Source: Amycolatopsis saalfeldensis
GTDB lineage: Bacteria; Actinomycetota; Actinomycetes; Mycobacteriales; Pseudonocardiaceae
Direction of reading: 5' to 3'
Length of the DNA: 64,000 nucleotides
Assembly (NCBI RefSeq): GCF_900110575.1
Contig: NZ_FOEF01000002.1
Location: 496,001-560,000, forward strand
Positions 25,191-33,524 of the stretch are shown piece after piece. Numbering within the stretch: position 1 is the stretch's first letter; each line of letters begins with the position of its first letter. The notes below the pieces were generated by a model. It was not told where the DNA came from, searched no databases, and worked only from the letters and a program-made list of their open reading frames with translations. Position numbers and translations under genes: made by a program.

Positions 25191-26311
25191 CGGTCCACGG
25201 TGAGGTGCGGCCGGGTTTCGAGGCCGTCCAGGACGCGTTCGCGGACATCGTCGCGGCTTCGTCGGGCGGTGTGGCGTTCAGCGTCGTGCGCCGGGGCGAG
25301 CCGCTCGTCGAGCTGTGGGGCGGGTCGGCGTCGCCCGGGGTGCCGTGGACGCGGGACACCCGGGTCGTGGTTTTCAGCGGTACCAAGGGAATCGTGGCGA
25401 CGGTGGTCGCCGTGCTCACCGCGCACGGGCTGCTGGGCCCGGGTGAGCGCGTCGCCCGGTACTGGCCGGAGTTCGCGGCGGCCGGGAAGGCGGACGTCCC
25501 GGTCTCGCAGGTGCTGGCACACTCCGTCGGCCTGCCGTACGTCGAACCGGACCTGCCGATGGCGGACAACGCGGCGAACGCCGCCGCCCTCGCCGCCCAA
25601 CGTCCACTGTGGACGCCGGGGACGAAGGTGGCCTACCACGCGCTGACCTACGGCTACCTCGTCACGGAGCTGGTGCACCGCGTCACCGGCCAGCGCGTGG
25701 GCGAGCTGGTGCAGGAGCTCCTGGCCGCACCGCACGACCTCGACCTGCGGCTGGGCACGCCGCCGACGGTCCCCGTCGCGACTCTCCAACGCGCGCCCGG
25801 CTACCGGATCAGCACGTTCCTGCAGGACCCCGAGCGGCGGCGGATCGTCGAGCGGATGTACCGCGGCCTGCTCGACTCCACCGACACGATGAACTCCCCC
25901 GCCTACCGCGGCGCCGAACTCGCGGCCGGCGGCGCCGTCGCCACGGCGGGCGCGATGGCACGCCTGTACGACCTGGTGCTGACCGGCGCCCTGCTGCCCG
26001 CCGCCGTGCTGGCGCAGGCCACGCGCACCTGGTCCGAGGGCATCGACGCGATCAACGACCGCCCCCTGCGCTTCGGCCTGGGCTACGAACTGGCCGACCC
26101 GATCGGCACCTACGGCCCACCCACCGCCGACCCGGCCGCCTTCGGCCACTCCGGCGCCGGCGGCGGCCGCCACGGAGCGTGGCCGTCCCGTGGGGTGGGC
26201 TTTTCGTTCGCCACCAACGAACTGCAGGCCGAAGACGTGGACATGCGGGCGTCTTCGCTGCTGGCTGCGCTGGACGGGGCGTTGAGAACACAAGAGCGTA
26301 ACGGAAAGTAA
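25187..26311 (+). CDS. Serine hydrolase, class C beta-lactamase fold (EstB type)
   Basis: A 374-residue family VIII-type esterase/beta-lactamase-fold protein. The catalytic SxxK is Ser64-Lys67 (FSGTKG), and the second Tyr motif is in KVAYHALTYG. A C-terminal GHSGAGGGRHGAWPSRGVGF segment replaces the KTG box, as is usual in esterases. No signal peptide is seen, so it acts in the cytoplasm. The ATG at 25187 overlaps the ATPase stop, making it the last coupled gene of the operon. In this setting it may hydrolyse an imported ester, for example an acylcarnitine, to free carnitine (inference). Confidence 0.85.
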   Translation: MTVHGEVRPGFEAVQDAFADIVAASSGGVAFSVVRRGEPLVELWGGSASPGVPWTRDTRVVVFSGTKGIVATVVAVLTAHGLLGPGERVARYWPEFAAAGKADVPVSQVLAHSVGLPYVEPDLPMADNAANAAALAAQRPLWTPGTKVAYHALTYGYLVTELVHRVTGQRVGELVQELLAAPHDLDLRLGTPPTVPVATLQRAPGYRISTFLQDPERRRIVERMYRGLLDSTDTMNSPAYRGAELAAGGAVATAGAMARLYDLVLTGALLPAAVLAQATRTWSEGIDAINDRPLRFGLGYELADPIGTYGPPTADPAAFGHSGAGGGRHGAWPSRGVGFSFATNELQAEDVDMRASSLLAALDGALRTQERNGK

Positions 26312-26362
26312 CAAAACACCCGGGCTGCCGACTGATCACTCGACCCGTTCGAAAGGATCACC

Positions 26363-27049
26363 GTGACCAGTCAACAGCCCTATCCGCCCGTGGCGCCGTA
26401 CCCCGCCGCGGCCCCGCGCAACGGCCTCGGCACCGCCGGGTTCGTGACCGGCCTCATCGGCTTGGTCTTCTCGCCCATCCCGTTCATCGGCGTGATCGCG
26501 TGGCCGCTGGTGATCGTCGGGCTCAGCCTGTCGATCATCGGCTTCGCCCGCGCCAACCACGGAGGGGCGACGAACAAGGGCCTCGCACTGGCCGGGATCA
26601 TCGTGTCGGCGCTGGGCCTGGTCGTGTGCATCATCTGGGTGGCCGCGTTCGGCAAGGCCGTCTCCGACAGTGCGAACTCACTGCCCGCCGCCCCGCCGGC
26701 GGTGTCGCTCGGGACGCCCGCCGCCGCAGCGCCGGACAAGGCCGCGGCCTCCGACAAGCACACCGTCGTCTACAAGGTCACCGGAACCGGCAAGGCGAGC
26801 ACCATCAGCTACACGAACGACGGCGGGACCTCCACCAGCAGCGAATCGAACGCGAACCTGCCGTGGCAGAAGAGCATCGAACTGCCCGACGGGCCGGCCT
26901 TCCAGCTCGTCAGCATCATCGCCCAGGGTAGCGGCTCCGGCTCGATCCACGTGAGCATCGAGGTCGACGGCAAGGTACTCAAGCAGTCCGACGCCAGCGG
27001 CTACGGCCTGGCCACCGCCGACGCCGACATCGGCTCCCTCGGCGACTGA
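26363..27049 (+). CDS. DUF4190 membrane protein with an MmpS-like C-terminal domain
   Basis: A 228-residue protein. A Pro/Tyr/Ala-rich head (about 20 residues) is followed by two hydrophobic segments, GFVTGLIGLVFSPIPFIGVI and GLALAGIIVSALGLVVCIIW, which form a DUF4190 unit. After an Ala/Pro-rich linker comes a soluble beta-rich domain, HTVVYKVTGTGKASTISYTNDGG, with the look of the MmpS/lipoprotein fold, probably outside the membrane. The GTG at 26363 has AAAGGA 6 bases upstream. It is separated from the carnitine-type operon by 51 bases. Function unknown; cell-envelope associated. Confidence 0.78.
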   Translation: MTSQQPYPPVAPYPAAAPRNGLGTAGFVTGLIGLVFSPIPFIGVIAWPLVIVGLSLSIIGFARANHGGATNKGLALAGIIVSALGLVVCIIWVAAFGKAVSDSANSLPAAPPAVSLGTPAAAAPDKAAASDKHTVVYKVTGTGKASTISYTNDGGTSTSSESNANLPWQKSIELPDGPAFQLVSIIAQGSGSGSIHVSIEVDGKVLKQSDASGYGLATADADIGSLGD

Positions 27050-27104
27050 TTCGGTGCGGTTTTTGTCTTTGCCGGTGCGGTCTGCCCGACACGCGAGCCA
27101 CACC

Positions 27105-27143
27105 GTATAGGGCGTTATACAGAAGACTCGGCCGGTCTACCGT
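27105..27143 (+). promoter_or_regulatory. Leaderless promoter with GTATA-N6-TATAC element (copy C) at its -35 region
   Basis: The element GTATAGGGCGTTATACAG occupies 27105-27122. TACCGT (27138-27143) lies 6 bases before the ATG at 27150, as in leaderless promoters, and TTATAC of the element falls exactly 17 bases upstream of it. A protein bound to the element would block or replace -35 contacts. Confidence 0.55.
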
Positions 27144-27149
27144 GGACCC

Positions 27150-28070
27150 ATGCGGATCGTTTCGCTCCTCCCGGCCGCGACCGACCTGGTCGCGGAGCTG
27201 GGCCGGCTCGATGACCTGGTCGGGCGCACGCACGAGTGCGACTGGCCGCCGGGCGTCGAAGCGGTCCCCGTGGTCACCTCGGCCGACCTGGACGACGCGG
27301 TGCTCTCCAGCCGTGAGATCTCGGACGCCGTGGGTGGGTCGGCGCACCGCGGCTCGTCCCTCTATTCCGTGGACACCGCGCGGCTCGCTGGGCTGGCCCC
27401 CGACCTGGTCCTCACCCAAGACCTCTGCGAGGTCTGCGCCGTCTCCTACACCCGCGTCGCCGAGGCGGTGCGAATGCTCGACGCCGGGCCGCGGGTGCTG
27501 AGCCTCGAACCGCGGCGGCTGGGCGAAGTGCTCGGCTGCGTCACGACTCTCGGCGACGCACTGGGCGTTCCCGCACTGGCCCGCGAACGGGTGCGGGCCC
27601 TGTCGGCGCGGTTGGACGCCGTTCGCGCGCGCGTCGCCGGGCGGGCGCGGCCGCGGGTGGTGGCGCTGGAGTGGCTCGACCCGCTGTGGCCCGCCGGGCA
27701 TTGGGTGCCCGAGCAGATCACCGCGGCCGGCGGCACTCCCCTGCTGGCCGAGGCGGGTGAGCACACCCGGCCGATGGCGTGGGACGCCGTGGTCGCCGCC
27801 CGCCCGGACGTCCTTCTGCTACTGCCGTGCGGTTTCACCCCGGACCGCACCGCCGCCGAACTGCCCCTGCTGACCGGGCTGCCGGGCTGGGACCGGCTGG
27901 CCGCCGAGGTCTGGCTGCTGGACGGCCCGGCCTACTTCAACCGCCCGGGCCCGCGGGTGGTGCGCGGTGCGGAAATCCTCGCGTCGGTCCTGCACGGCAT
28001 CGAGGCCGATCCCCCGGTGACCGCCGCGGAGGCCCGGCGGATCCGAGGACTTCTACCGCGCCACCGGTAG
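27150..28070 (+). CDS. Cobalamin-binding protein (BtuF-like periplasmic-binding fold)
   Basis: A 306-residue protein opening with [31 protein letters not shown], the standard start of BtuF-type vitamin B12-binding proteins. [20 protein letters not shown] and the late [18 protein letters not shown]-like segment support this. It lacks a signal peptide or lipobox, as is common for this cytoplasmic-looking actinobacterial subgroup, and no permease or ATPase is adjacent. So it may bind a corrinoid or another metal complex inside the cell. The 3' end overlaps the converging reductase gene by 18 bases. Confidence 0.82.
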   Translation: MRIVSLLPAATDLVAELGRLDDLVGRTHECDWPPGVEAVPVVTSADLDDAVLSSREISDAVGGSAHRGSSLYSVDTARLAGLAPDLVLTQDLCEVCAVSYTRVAEAVRMLDAGPRVLSLEPRRLGEVLGCVTTLGDALGVPALARERVRALSARLDAVRARVAGRARPRVVALEWLDPLWPAGHWVPEQITAAGGTPLLAEAGEHTRPMAWDAVVAARPDVLLLLPCGFTPDRTAAELPLLTGLPGWDRLAAEVWLLDGPAYFNRPGPRVVRGAEILASVLHGIEADPPVTAAEARRIRGLLPRHR

Positions 28071-28685
28071 CGGCCGGCCGACGATGCCCACGGCCCCACC
28101 GGGGAACGCCGTCGTGTGGACCGCGGCCAGGTCGAACGCGGTCATCCCGGAGAAGAGCGCGAGCCCGGAGCCGAGCACGACCGGATGGACCAGCAGCCGG
28201 TACTCGTCGACCAGGCCGAGCCCGACCAGGCTTCGGGCGAAAGAGGCGCCGCCGTGGGCGAGCAGGTCCTGGCCCGGTTCCGCTTTGAGCGCGGCGATTT
28301 CCGCGGCGAGGTCGGTGCCGAGTACCCGAGTGGCTGCCCATCCGTCGGCCGGCGACACCACCGGCAGCCCGGCCTCGCGCCGCGCGTCGGTCGCGTTGCG
28401 CAGTGCCGTTGTCGTTTCGTGCTCAAGGTCGCCGGATCGCGAGAAGACGATCTTCGGGATGGTGTTCATCGGAGCGGCCAGCGGCTCGGTGGACGTGGGC
28501 CAGTAGCCGAGCATGTCGGCGTAGGTGCGGCGGCCGACCAGGTGCGCCCCGGCCTGCCGCAGCGTCTGCCCGATCCAGGCCGTGGCCTCGGAATCGAGGG
28601 TGCGCATGAGCCAGTCGATCCGCCCGTCAGGCCCGGCGACATACCCGTCGAGGCTCATCGACATCTTCAGCACCAGTCGTCTCAC
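28053..28685 (-). CDS. Dihydrofolate reductase family protein (RibD C-terminal type)
   Basis: A 210-residue RibD_C-fold reductase. It starts [20 protein letters not shown], the hallmark of this family. [16 protein letters not shown] and the NADPH-binding [15 protein letters not shown] then follow. Such stand-alone proteins are often encoded beside SRPBCC (AHSA1) and ArsR genes, as here. The GTG start overlaps the end of the broken SRPBCC gene by 4 bases. Substrate unknown. Confidence 0.88.
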   Translation of the reverse strand: MRRLVLKMSMSLDGYVAGPDGRIDWLMRTLDSEATAWIGQTLRQAGAHLVGRRTYADMLGYWPTSTEPLAAPMNTIPKIVFSRSGDLEHETTTALRNATDARREAGLPVVSPADGWAATRVLGTDLAAEIAALKAEPGQDLLAHGGASFARSLVGLGLVDEYRLLVHPVVLGSGLALFSGMTAFDLAAVHTTAFPGGAVGIVGRPLPVAR

Positions 28686-29073
28686 GTGACGGCTCCTTCC
28701 TCGGCCAGCATCGACAACCGGCGCAGGCTGCCGCTCCAGCCGTCGCTCATGCCGGCGAGGTTCTCCCGTGCTTCCGGTTCAGCAGGGCGACGGTGAACAC
28801 CAGCTGCGCGGGAGGGTCGATCAGCTGCACGGCGCCGACGTTGAGGTACTCGTCTCCGTCCGGCGACCGCAGCAGGATGCCCAGGCGGCCACCGGGCCGC
28901 GGGTCGATCGCGCACTCCGGGTTGGTGAAGCCGTGCGGCCCCCACCACTGCGCGAGATGACGCGATTCGGTCCACAGCCGCCACACCAGGCTCCGTTCGA
29001 CCCTCACAGTCCGGGTGAAGACGACCTCGCGCGGCGTGAGGAGCGCGTCCTCAATCCTCGGTGTGGGCGGCAT
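28682..29073 (-). pseudogene. SRPBCC (AHSA1-type) gene broken by an internal deletion and frameshift
   Basis: From the ATG at 29073 the frame encodes a good AHSA1/ActivatorHSP90-like N-terminus: FTRTVRVERSLVWRLWTE, QWWGPHGFTNPECAID and RPGGRLGILLRSPDGDEY, as far as LVFTVALLN. At about 28785 it runs into RKHGRTSPA and stops. The true C-terminus, PEARENLAGMSDGWSGSLRRLSML, continues in another frame to 28682. Roughly 35-45 residues normally lie between these parts, so this is an out-of-frame deletion, not a simple one-base error. The gene sits between arsR and the reductase in what should be a three-gene operon. Confidence 0.78.
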
Positions 29074-29401
29074 CGGCGGCTTCCTCCCGTTTCACGGTCT
29101 GCGCATAGGCGTCGAGCCGGTCCAGGCTCTGCTCCCAGAACCGGCGGTAGCGTTCAAGCCACTCCGACAGCTCCCCCATGGGCTCGGCCGCGAGGGCGCA
29201 GGGCCGCCACTGCGCATCCCGGCTCCTCGTCACCAGCCCGGCTTTCTCGAGCGTGCGGATGTGCATCGACACCGCCGGCAGCGACAGGGCGAACGGCTCC
29301 GCCAGCTCGGTGACCGACTTCGGCCCGGCGGTCAGCCGGTCGAGAATCTCGCGGCGCACCGGATGCGCGAGCGCCCCGAGAGTGCGGTCCAGGGTCTCCA
29401 T
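29051..29401 (-). CDS. ArsR family winged-helix regulator
   Basis: A 116-residue ArsR/SmtB-type repressor: LGALAHPVRREILDRLTAGPKS followed by the recognition helix region LPAVSMHIRTLEKAGLVTRSRD. It has no cysteine metal site, as expected for the subgroup paired with SRPBCC genes. The C-terminal FWEQSLDRLDAYAQ is also typical of that subgroup. Its end overlaps the SRPBCC start by 23 bases. A perfect 9-bp inverted repeat 20 bases upstream (29421-29444) is the likely auto-operator. Confidence 0.9.
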   Translation of the reverse strand: METLDRTLGALAHPVRREILDRLTAGPKSVTELAEPFALSLPAVSMHIRTLEKAGLVTRSRDAQWRPCALAAEPMGELSEWLERYRRFWEQSLDRLDAYAQTVKREEAADAAHTED

Positions 29402-29420
29402 CGTCGTCCCCTCGTCGTCT

Positions 29421-29444
29421 GTATTTAAGACTTACCTTAAATAC
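29421..29444. promoter_or_regulatory. ArsR operator
   Basis: GTATTTAAG (29421-29429) and its exact inverse CTTAAATAC (29436-29444) flank the 6-base spacer ACTTAC. This A+T-rich dyad stands out in G+C-rich surroundings, directly upstream of the arsR-type gene. Confidence 0.75.
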
Positions 29445-29494
29445 GCGGCAGCGGCAAGGTGCCGTGATCAACGCGTGGAAAAGAGCGGCGAAGC

Positions 29495-30349
29495 TCAGGC
29501 CGTGACGATCTCGGCGAAGTCGTGGATCAGGCGGGAGCGGCGGGACGCCATCCAGGCCAGGCTGACCTGGTTCGGCGGGAGGTCGGAGACGGGCACGCAG
29601 GTCACGTCCGGCCGGGTGTAGTACTCCGAAGTGGACAGTGGCACGATCGCGATGCCCCGCCCGGCGGCGACGTGCTCCAGTTTCTCCTCGATGCTGTGGT
29701 AGCCGTGGGCCCGGGGCCGGCCGCCGGAGCTCAGCTCGACGGCGATGTCGCGCCACTCCGGCACCGCGTCGGGATCGTTGAGCAGGTGCTCGGCGGCGAG
29801 GTCGGTGATGCTCACGGATTCCTTGCCCGCCAGGCGATGCGCGTCCGGCAGCACCGCGACGCGCGGCTCTTCGAACATCGGCCGCACGGACAGGCCGCGC
29901 GGCTCGACCGGCAGCCGGACCAGGCTGACGTCCGCGCGGCCGTCGTGCAGCACCTCGGTCTGGTCGTCCCAGGTGGTCCGGACCAGCTCGATGGTCAGCC
30001 CGGGATGGCGGGCGGTCAGCGCCCGCACGGCGTCGGTGACGGTCAGCCCGGGCATGAAGCCGATGGTGAAGCTCGCCGAGCCGCGCGCCGCCCTGGTCAC
30101 GCGCCGCTTCAGCGCATCTGCCGACGCCAGCAGCGGACGGCTGTCCTCCAGCAGCTGGCGCCCGGCGGCAGTCAGCTCGGTCGAGCGACGGTCACGGACG
30201 AACAGCTGCGCGTGCAGCTCCTCCTCCAGCGCCCGCACCTGCCGTGACAGCACCGGCTGCGCGATGTGCAGCCGCTCCGCCGCCCGGCCGAAGTGCAATT
30301 CCTCGGCCACGGCGACGAAATACCGGACCTTCCGCAGGTCGACGTCCAC
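29495..30349 (-). CDS. LysR family transcriptional regulator
   Basis: A 284-residue LysR-type regulator. The N-terminal helix-turn-helix reads LRKVRYFVAVAEELHFGRAAERLHIAQPVLSRQVRALEEEL across residues 5-45, and a periplasmic-binding-type effector domain follows (FTIGFMPGLTV, then TIELVRTTWDD). It starts with GTG at 30349. LysR proteins usually control a divergent neighbour, but both adjacent genes run the same way, so the target is not evident. Confidence 0.92.
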   Translation of the reverse strand: MDVDLRKVRYFVAVAEELHFGRAAERLHIAQPVLSRQVRALEEELHAQLFVRDRRSTELTAAGRQLLEDSRPLLASADALKRRVTRAARGSASFTIGFMPGLTVTDAVRALTARHPGLTIELVRTTWDDQTEVLHDGRADVSLVRLPVEPRGLSVRPMFEEPRVAVLPDAHRLAGKESVSITDLAAEHLLNDPDAVPEWRDIAVELSSGGRPRAHGYHSIEEKLEHVAAGRGIAIVPLSTSEYYTRPDVTCVPVSDLPPNQVSLAWMASRRSRLIHDFAEIVTA

Positions 30350-30417
30350 CGGCGGGCCTCCCGTCCCTGTTCAGGCCCCCAGGGTAGGCCAGTTGCCCCG
30401 GCCGCGACGGGCGCTGT

Positions 30418-30458
30418 CGCCCGGGCGCGCCGAACGCGGGCCGGGGCGCGCCCGGGCG
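30418..30458 (-). terminator. Terminator downstream of the DoxX gene
   Basis: A perfect 14-bp G+C-only stem (30418-30431 with 30445-30458) with a 13-base loop. It lies 23 bases after the DoxX stop codon on the minus strand, within the 132-bp gap before the LysR gene. Confidence 0.7.
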
Positions 30459-30481
30459 CGGTCACGGGCGACGACCGGCGT

Positions 30482-30850
30482 TCAGCCGGCGAAACGGCCC
30501 ACCGCCACGATCGCCGCCAGCACCAGCAGCACCACGTTGACCGGCACGGCCTTCGGCTCCTTGCGCCGCACGTGCACGACGATCGCGCCCGCCGCGACGA
30601 TCGCCAGGCCGACGGCCGCGATCGGCGTCAGCACCGGTGCGATGTCCAGCGCCCGCGGCAGGATCAGCCCGAGCGCGCCGAGCACCTCGGCCAGCGCGAT
30701 GAGCTTCACGGCGCCGCCCGGGAAGTCCTGCACCCAGCCCAGGTTCGGGTTCTCCAGCAGCTTCTCCCGTGGCGTCACCAGCTTCATGCCCCCGGCGCCG
30801 AGGTAGACCGCGGCGGTGATGCCCGCGAGAACCCACAACACGATGTTCAT
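30482..30850 (-). CDS. DoxX family membrane protein
   Basis: A 122-residue protein with four hydrophobic segments and the DoxX/DoxD pattern: YLGAGGMKLVTPREKLLENPNLGWVQDFP in the first loop, and LIALAEVLGALGLILP. DoxX-like proteins are small integral membrane proteins linked to thiol or quinone redox in some bacteria. The start is the ATG at 30850 with AGGAGG upstream; the frame is open to 30922. Function here is unknown. Confidence 0.85.
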   Translation of the reverse strand: MNIVLWVLAGITAAVYLGAGGMKLVTPREKLLENPNLGWVQDFPGGAVKLIALAEVLGALGLILPRALDIAPVLTPIAAVGLAIVAAGAIVVHVRRKEPKAVPVNVVLLVLAAIVAVGRFAG

Positions 30851-30880
30851 GCCGCCTCCTGAACCGGTCCGCCCCCAAGG

Positions 30881-30896
30881 TAGTTGAACGTTATAC
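30881..30896. repeat. Degenerate copy D of the CGTTATAC element
   Basis: The core CGTTATAC (30889-30896) is identical to copies A-C, but the left arm is not conserved. It lies 31 bases upstream of the DoxX start codon. Confidence 0.3.
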
Positions 30897-30928
30897 CGAT
30901 CGGGGGCGGACCGTCGAGGCATGGCGGC

Positions 30929-33292
30929 TCAGTGCGGCGTGACCGTGACCGACTCGTGCGGGCGCAGCTTGATCTTCCGACGCCAGCTCCCCGCGCGCAG
31001 CTCCGTCTCGGTGCCGCCGACGCTGCGCACGGTCGCTCTGGTGACCTTGCCGCCACGCCACTCCAGGTCCACTTCGAACCCGCCCCGCGCGCCGATCCCG
31101 GTCACCCGCCCGGAGTCCGCCCAGGCCGACGGCAACGCCGGCAGGAACTCGATCACACCGGGGCGCGAGTACAGCAGCATCTCCAGCATCGCGGTCGGCG
31201 CGCCGAGGTTGGCGTCGATCTGGAAGATCGTGTAGCTGCCCTGGCTGTACATGTCGAAGAAGTTCGCCGCCGTGCCGTTGCCGTTGTTGACCGAAGGCCG
31301 CAGCACGGTGAGCAGCAGCTGGTACGCCCGGTCCGCGTCCTTCAGCCGCGCCCAGCAGGACGACCGCCAGGCGCAGCCCCAGCCGAAGCTGTCCATGCCG
31401 CGCGCGATGAGCAGGTTGCGAACCCCGTCCAGCAGCTCGGGCGGCGCGGTGTCGGTGGTGATCCGGTCGCCGGGGAAGAACCCGATCAACGGCGACAGGT
31501 GCCGGTGCGCCGTCTCGCCGAGGTTGTCCGGCGAGAGCCACTCCTGCAGCCAGCCGGTGACCGGGCTGACCGCCGGCAGGTGCAGCCGCGCCTGCAGGCC
31601 GGAGATCGTCCTGCCGTACGCGCGGTCGCGGCCGAGCAGCTCGGTCGCCTCCCGGTAGTGGCCGAACAGGTTGTGGACGATCTCCTGCGAGTAGGTGTTG
31701 CCCTTCGCGTCCTGCGGGCCGTGCTCGGGCGACCAGTCGGCGTCGTCGACCAGGACCACCTTGCCGTCCACGGTCATCTCGATCAGCCGCGACTCCCAGA
31801 ACTCGCACGCGCCCTTCAGCAGCGGGTAGATCCGGGCGAGGTAGTCCCGGTCCTGGGTGAACGCGTAGTGGTCCCACAGGTTGTTGCACAGCCAGGCGTT
31901 GCCGCCCGGGTGCCACCACCAGCCGGAGCCGCCGTAGATGTTGGTGGAGAACGCCACCGCCCAGCCGGCGATCTTGCCGCTGGAGTTGCGGAATCGGTTC
32001 CGCGGGTCGTTGAACAGCCGCTGCGTGGTGTCGCTCCAGGACGGTAGCTGCGCCAGGCAGTAATCGGCCAGCGCAGCGAACGACGAGGACAGCCCGGCGC
32101 GGTCGGGCAGCCAGTAGTTCATCTGGATGTTGATGTCGGTGTGGTAGTCGCTCATCCAGTCCGGCGTGTTGTTGTTCAGCCACAGGCCCTGGAGGCTGAT
32201 CGGCAGGCTGTCGCGCGAGCCGGTGATCACCAGGTAGCGGCCGAACTGCAGGTAGCTGGCCTCCAGCTCGGGGTCGGGGGTGCCGGGGTCGTTGTGCCGC
32301 GCGGTCAGGCGCGACCACGAGTCCAGCGCGCGCTGGCTGTCCCGCGACCGTCCGAGGTCCACGGTCATCCGGTCGTAGAGCCGGCGGTAGTCCCGGACGT
32401 GCGTGGCCAGCAGCGCGGTGCCGGACGCGGCGGCCGAGGCCTTGGCCTTGCCGGTGGCCACTGTGGACGGATCCGCCCCCGCGTCGAGGTAGTCCCGCGC
32501 GGCGTCGGGCACGTAGTTCGTGCCGCCGCAGACCACGATCACCACTTCGGCGCAGCCGGTGAAGGTGACCTCGGTGCCGTTCACCGCGACCCGGCCGCCC
32601 CGGCTCGCGGCGGTGACGACGCTGGCGTACTTCAGCCCATTGTCGAACTTGCCGCCGAGGGAGACGACTCCGTCGCCTGCCGTCGCCGTCTCGCCGCGGG
32701 TCCCCTCCAGCGTCACCGAGCCGGTGTAGGACCCGCCGCCCTGCTGGCTCAGCCGGATCACCACCACGTCGTCGGGGTGGCTCGCGTAGACCTCGCGCCG
32801 GTACTTCGCGCTCCCGACGCCGTAGGTCGCGGTGACCAGGCCGTTGCTCAGGTCCAGGGCGCGGCGGTAGCCGGACACCCCGGTGTGCCCGGGAATCTTC
32901 AGCCGCACCTTTGCCAGCAGGCCGAAGGTGCCGAACTGGACGCGCTCGTAGGGGAACTGGCCGTCCGAGTCCAGCTCGTCGTTCAGCGTGCCGGTCCAGA
33001 CCGACGCGTCGGTGAGGTAGACGAAGTCCGCCGCGGGGTCACCGCCGACCAGGCCACCGATCCGACCATTCCCGATCGGGAGGCCCTGCTCGATGACGTG
33101 CTCCTCCGCCGCGGGCGCGGGGTGCCAGAGGGTGGTCGCGGCGGGCTCGCCGACCAGGTCGGCGGTCGCCGGGCGAGCGGGCGCGGCTTGCGCGGTGAAC
33201 GGGCGAAACCCGCTCAGCGCAAGGCCGGCGCCGACCGCGCCGCCGAGCTTGAGGAAGGTGCGCCGGCTGGGGGGAAGAGGGAGATTCGACAT
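30929..33292 (-). CDS. GH95-family glycoside hydrolase (alpha-L-fucosidase/galactosidase type), secreted
   Basis: A 787-residue exported enzyme. The Tat signal SRRTFLKLGGAVGAGLALSG (residues about 9-28) ends at TAQA|A. The N-terminal beta domain LPIGNGRIGGLVGG and the (alpha/alpha)6 catalytic domain follow the GH95 plan. The paired Asn residues are in DINIQMNYWL (about 385-395) and the Glu is in DADWSPEHGP (about 517-526). GH95 enzymes cleave alpha-1,2-fucosides or alpha-galactosides by inversion. It is transcribed alone. Start ATG at 33292; the frame extends to 33382. A short palindromic motif at 33351-33367 may be its operator. Confidence 0.9.
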   Translation of the reverse strand: MSNLPLPPSRRTFLKLGGAVGAGLALSGFRPFTAQAAPARPATADLVGEPAATTLWHPAPAAEEHVIEQGLPIGNGRIGGLVGGDPAADFVYLTDASVWTGTLNDELDSDGQFPYERVQFGTFGLLAKVRLKIPGHTGVSGYRRALDLSNGLVTATYGVGSAKYRREVYASHPDDVVVIRLSQQGGGSYTGSVTLEGTRGETATAGDGVVSLGGKFDNGLKYASVVTAASRGGRVAVNGTEVTFTGCAEVVIVVCGGTNYVPDAARDYLDAGADPSTVATGKAKASAAASGTALLATHVRDYRRLYDRMTVDLGRSRDSQRALDSWSRLTARHNDPGTPDPELEASYLQFGRYLVITGSRDSLPISLQGLWLNNNTPDWMSDYHTDINIQMNYWLPDRAGLSSSFAALADYCLAQLPSWSDTTQRLFNDPRNRFRNSSGKIAGWAVAFSTNIYGGSGWWWHPGGNAWLCNNLWDHYAFTQDRDYLARIYPLLKGACEFWESRLIEMTVDGKVVLVDDADWSPEHGPQDAKGNTYSQEIVHNLFGHYREATELLGRDRAYGRTISGLQARLHLPAVSPVTGWLQEWLSPDNLGETAHRHLSPLIGFFPGDRITTDTAPPELLDGVRNLLIARGMDSFGWGCAWRSSCWARLKDADRAYQLLLTVLRPSVNNGNGTAANFFDMYSQGSYTIFQIDANLGAPTAMLEMLLYSRPGVIEFLPALPSAWADSGRVTGIGARGGFEVDLEWRGGKVTRATVRSVGGTETELRAGSWRRKIKLRPHESVTVTPH

Positions 33293-33350
33293 GACGGGTC
33301 CGTTCGGCGTTGAAGGCGGAAACCGGTCGCAGTGCGAGGGTGCAGCGCGG

Positions 33351-33367
33351 CAAACATATGATGTCTG
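33351..33367 (-). promoter_or_regulatory. Candidate operator upstream of the GH95 gene
   Basis: CAAACATATGATGTCTG contains the dyad ACAT-ATG-ATGT. It is A+T-rich in a G+C-rich gap of 232 bases, about 60 bases before the start codon. No regulator gene is adjacent. The rest of the gap holds nothing else I can identify. Confidence 0.4.
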
Positions 33368-33524
33368 GCCGAACCCGGTCAAGAATCTTCCGCATCAACC
33401 TCCGCGCCGGCGCCGTTTGCCCAGCGCAGGGGGCGGCGATCAGATCACACCTCGCAGGGGAAGCCACGCCGACGATCCGGTGTTGCCATGGGGCAGGACC
33501 GGCACGCGAAGGGGCACGTCGCAG

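Noticed and set aside
27050-27149. Possible cobalamin riboswitch before the BtuF-like gene
   Set aside because: Only 100 bases are available, no B12-box-like conserved core is visible, and the start codon appears leaderless.
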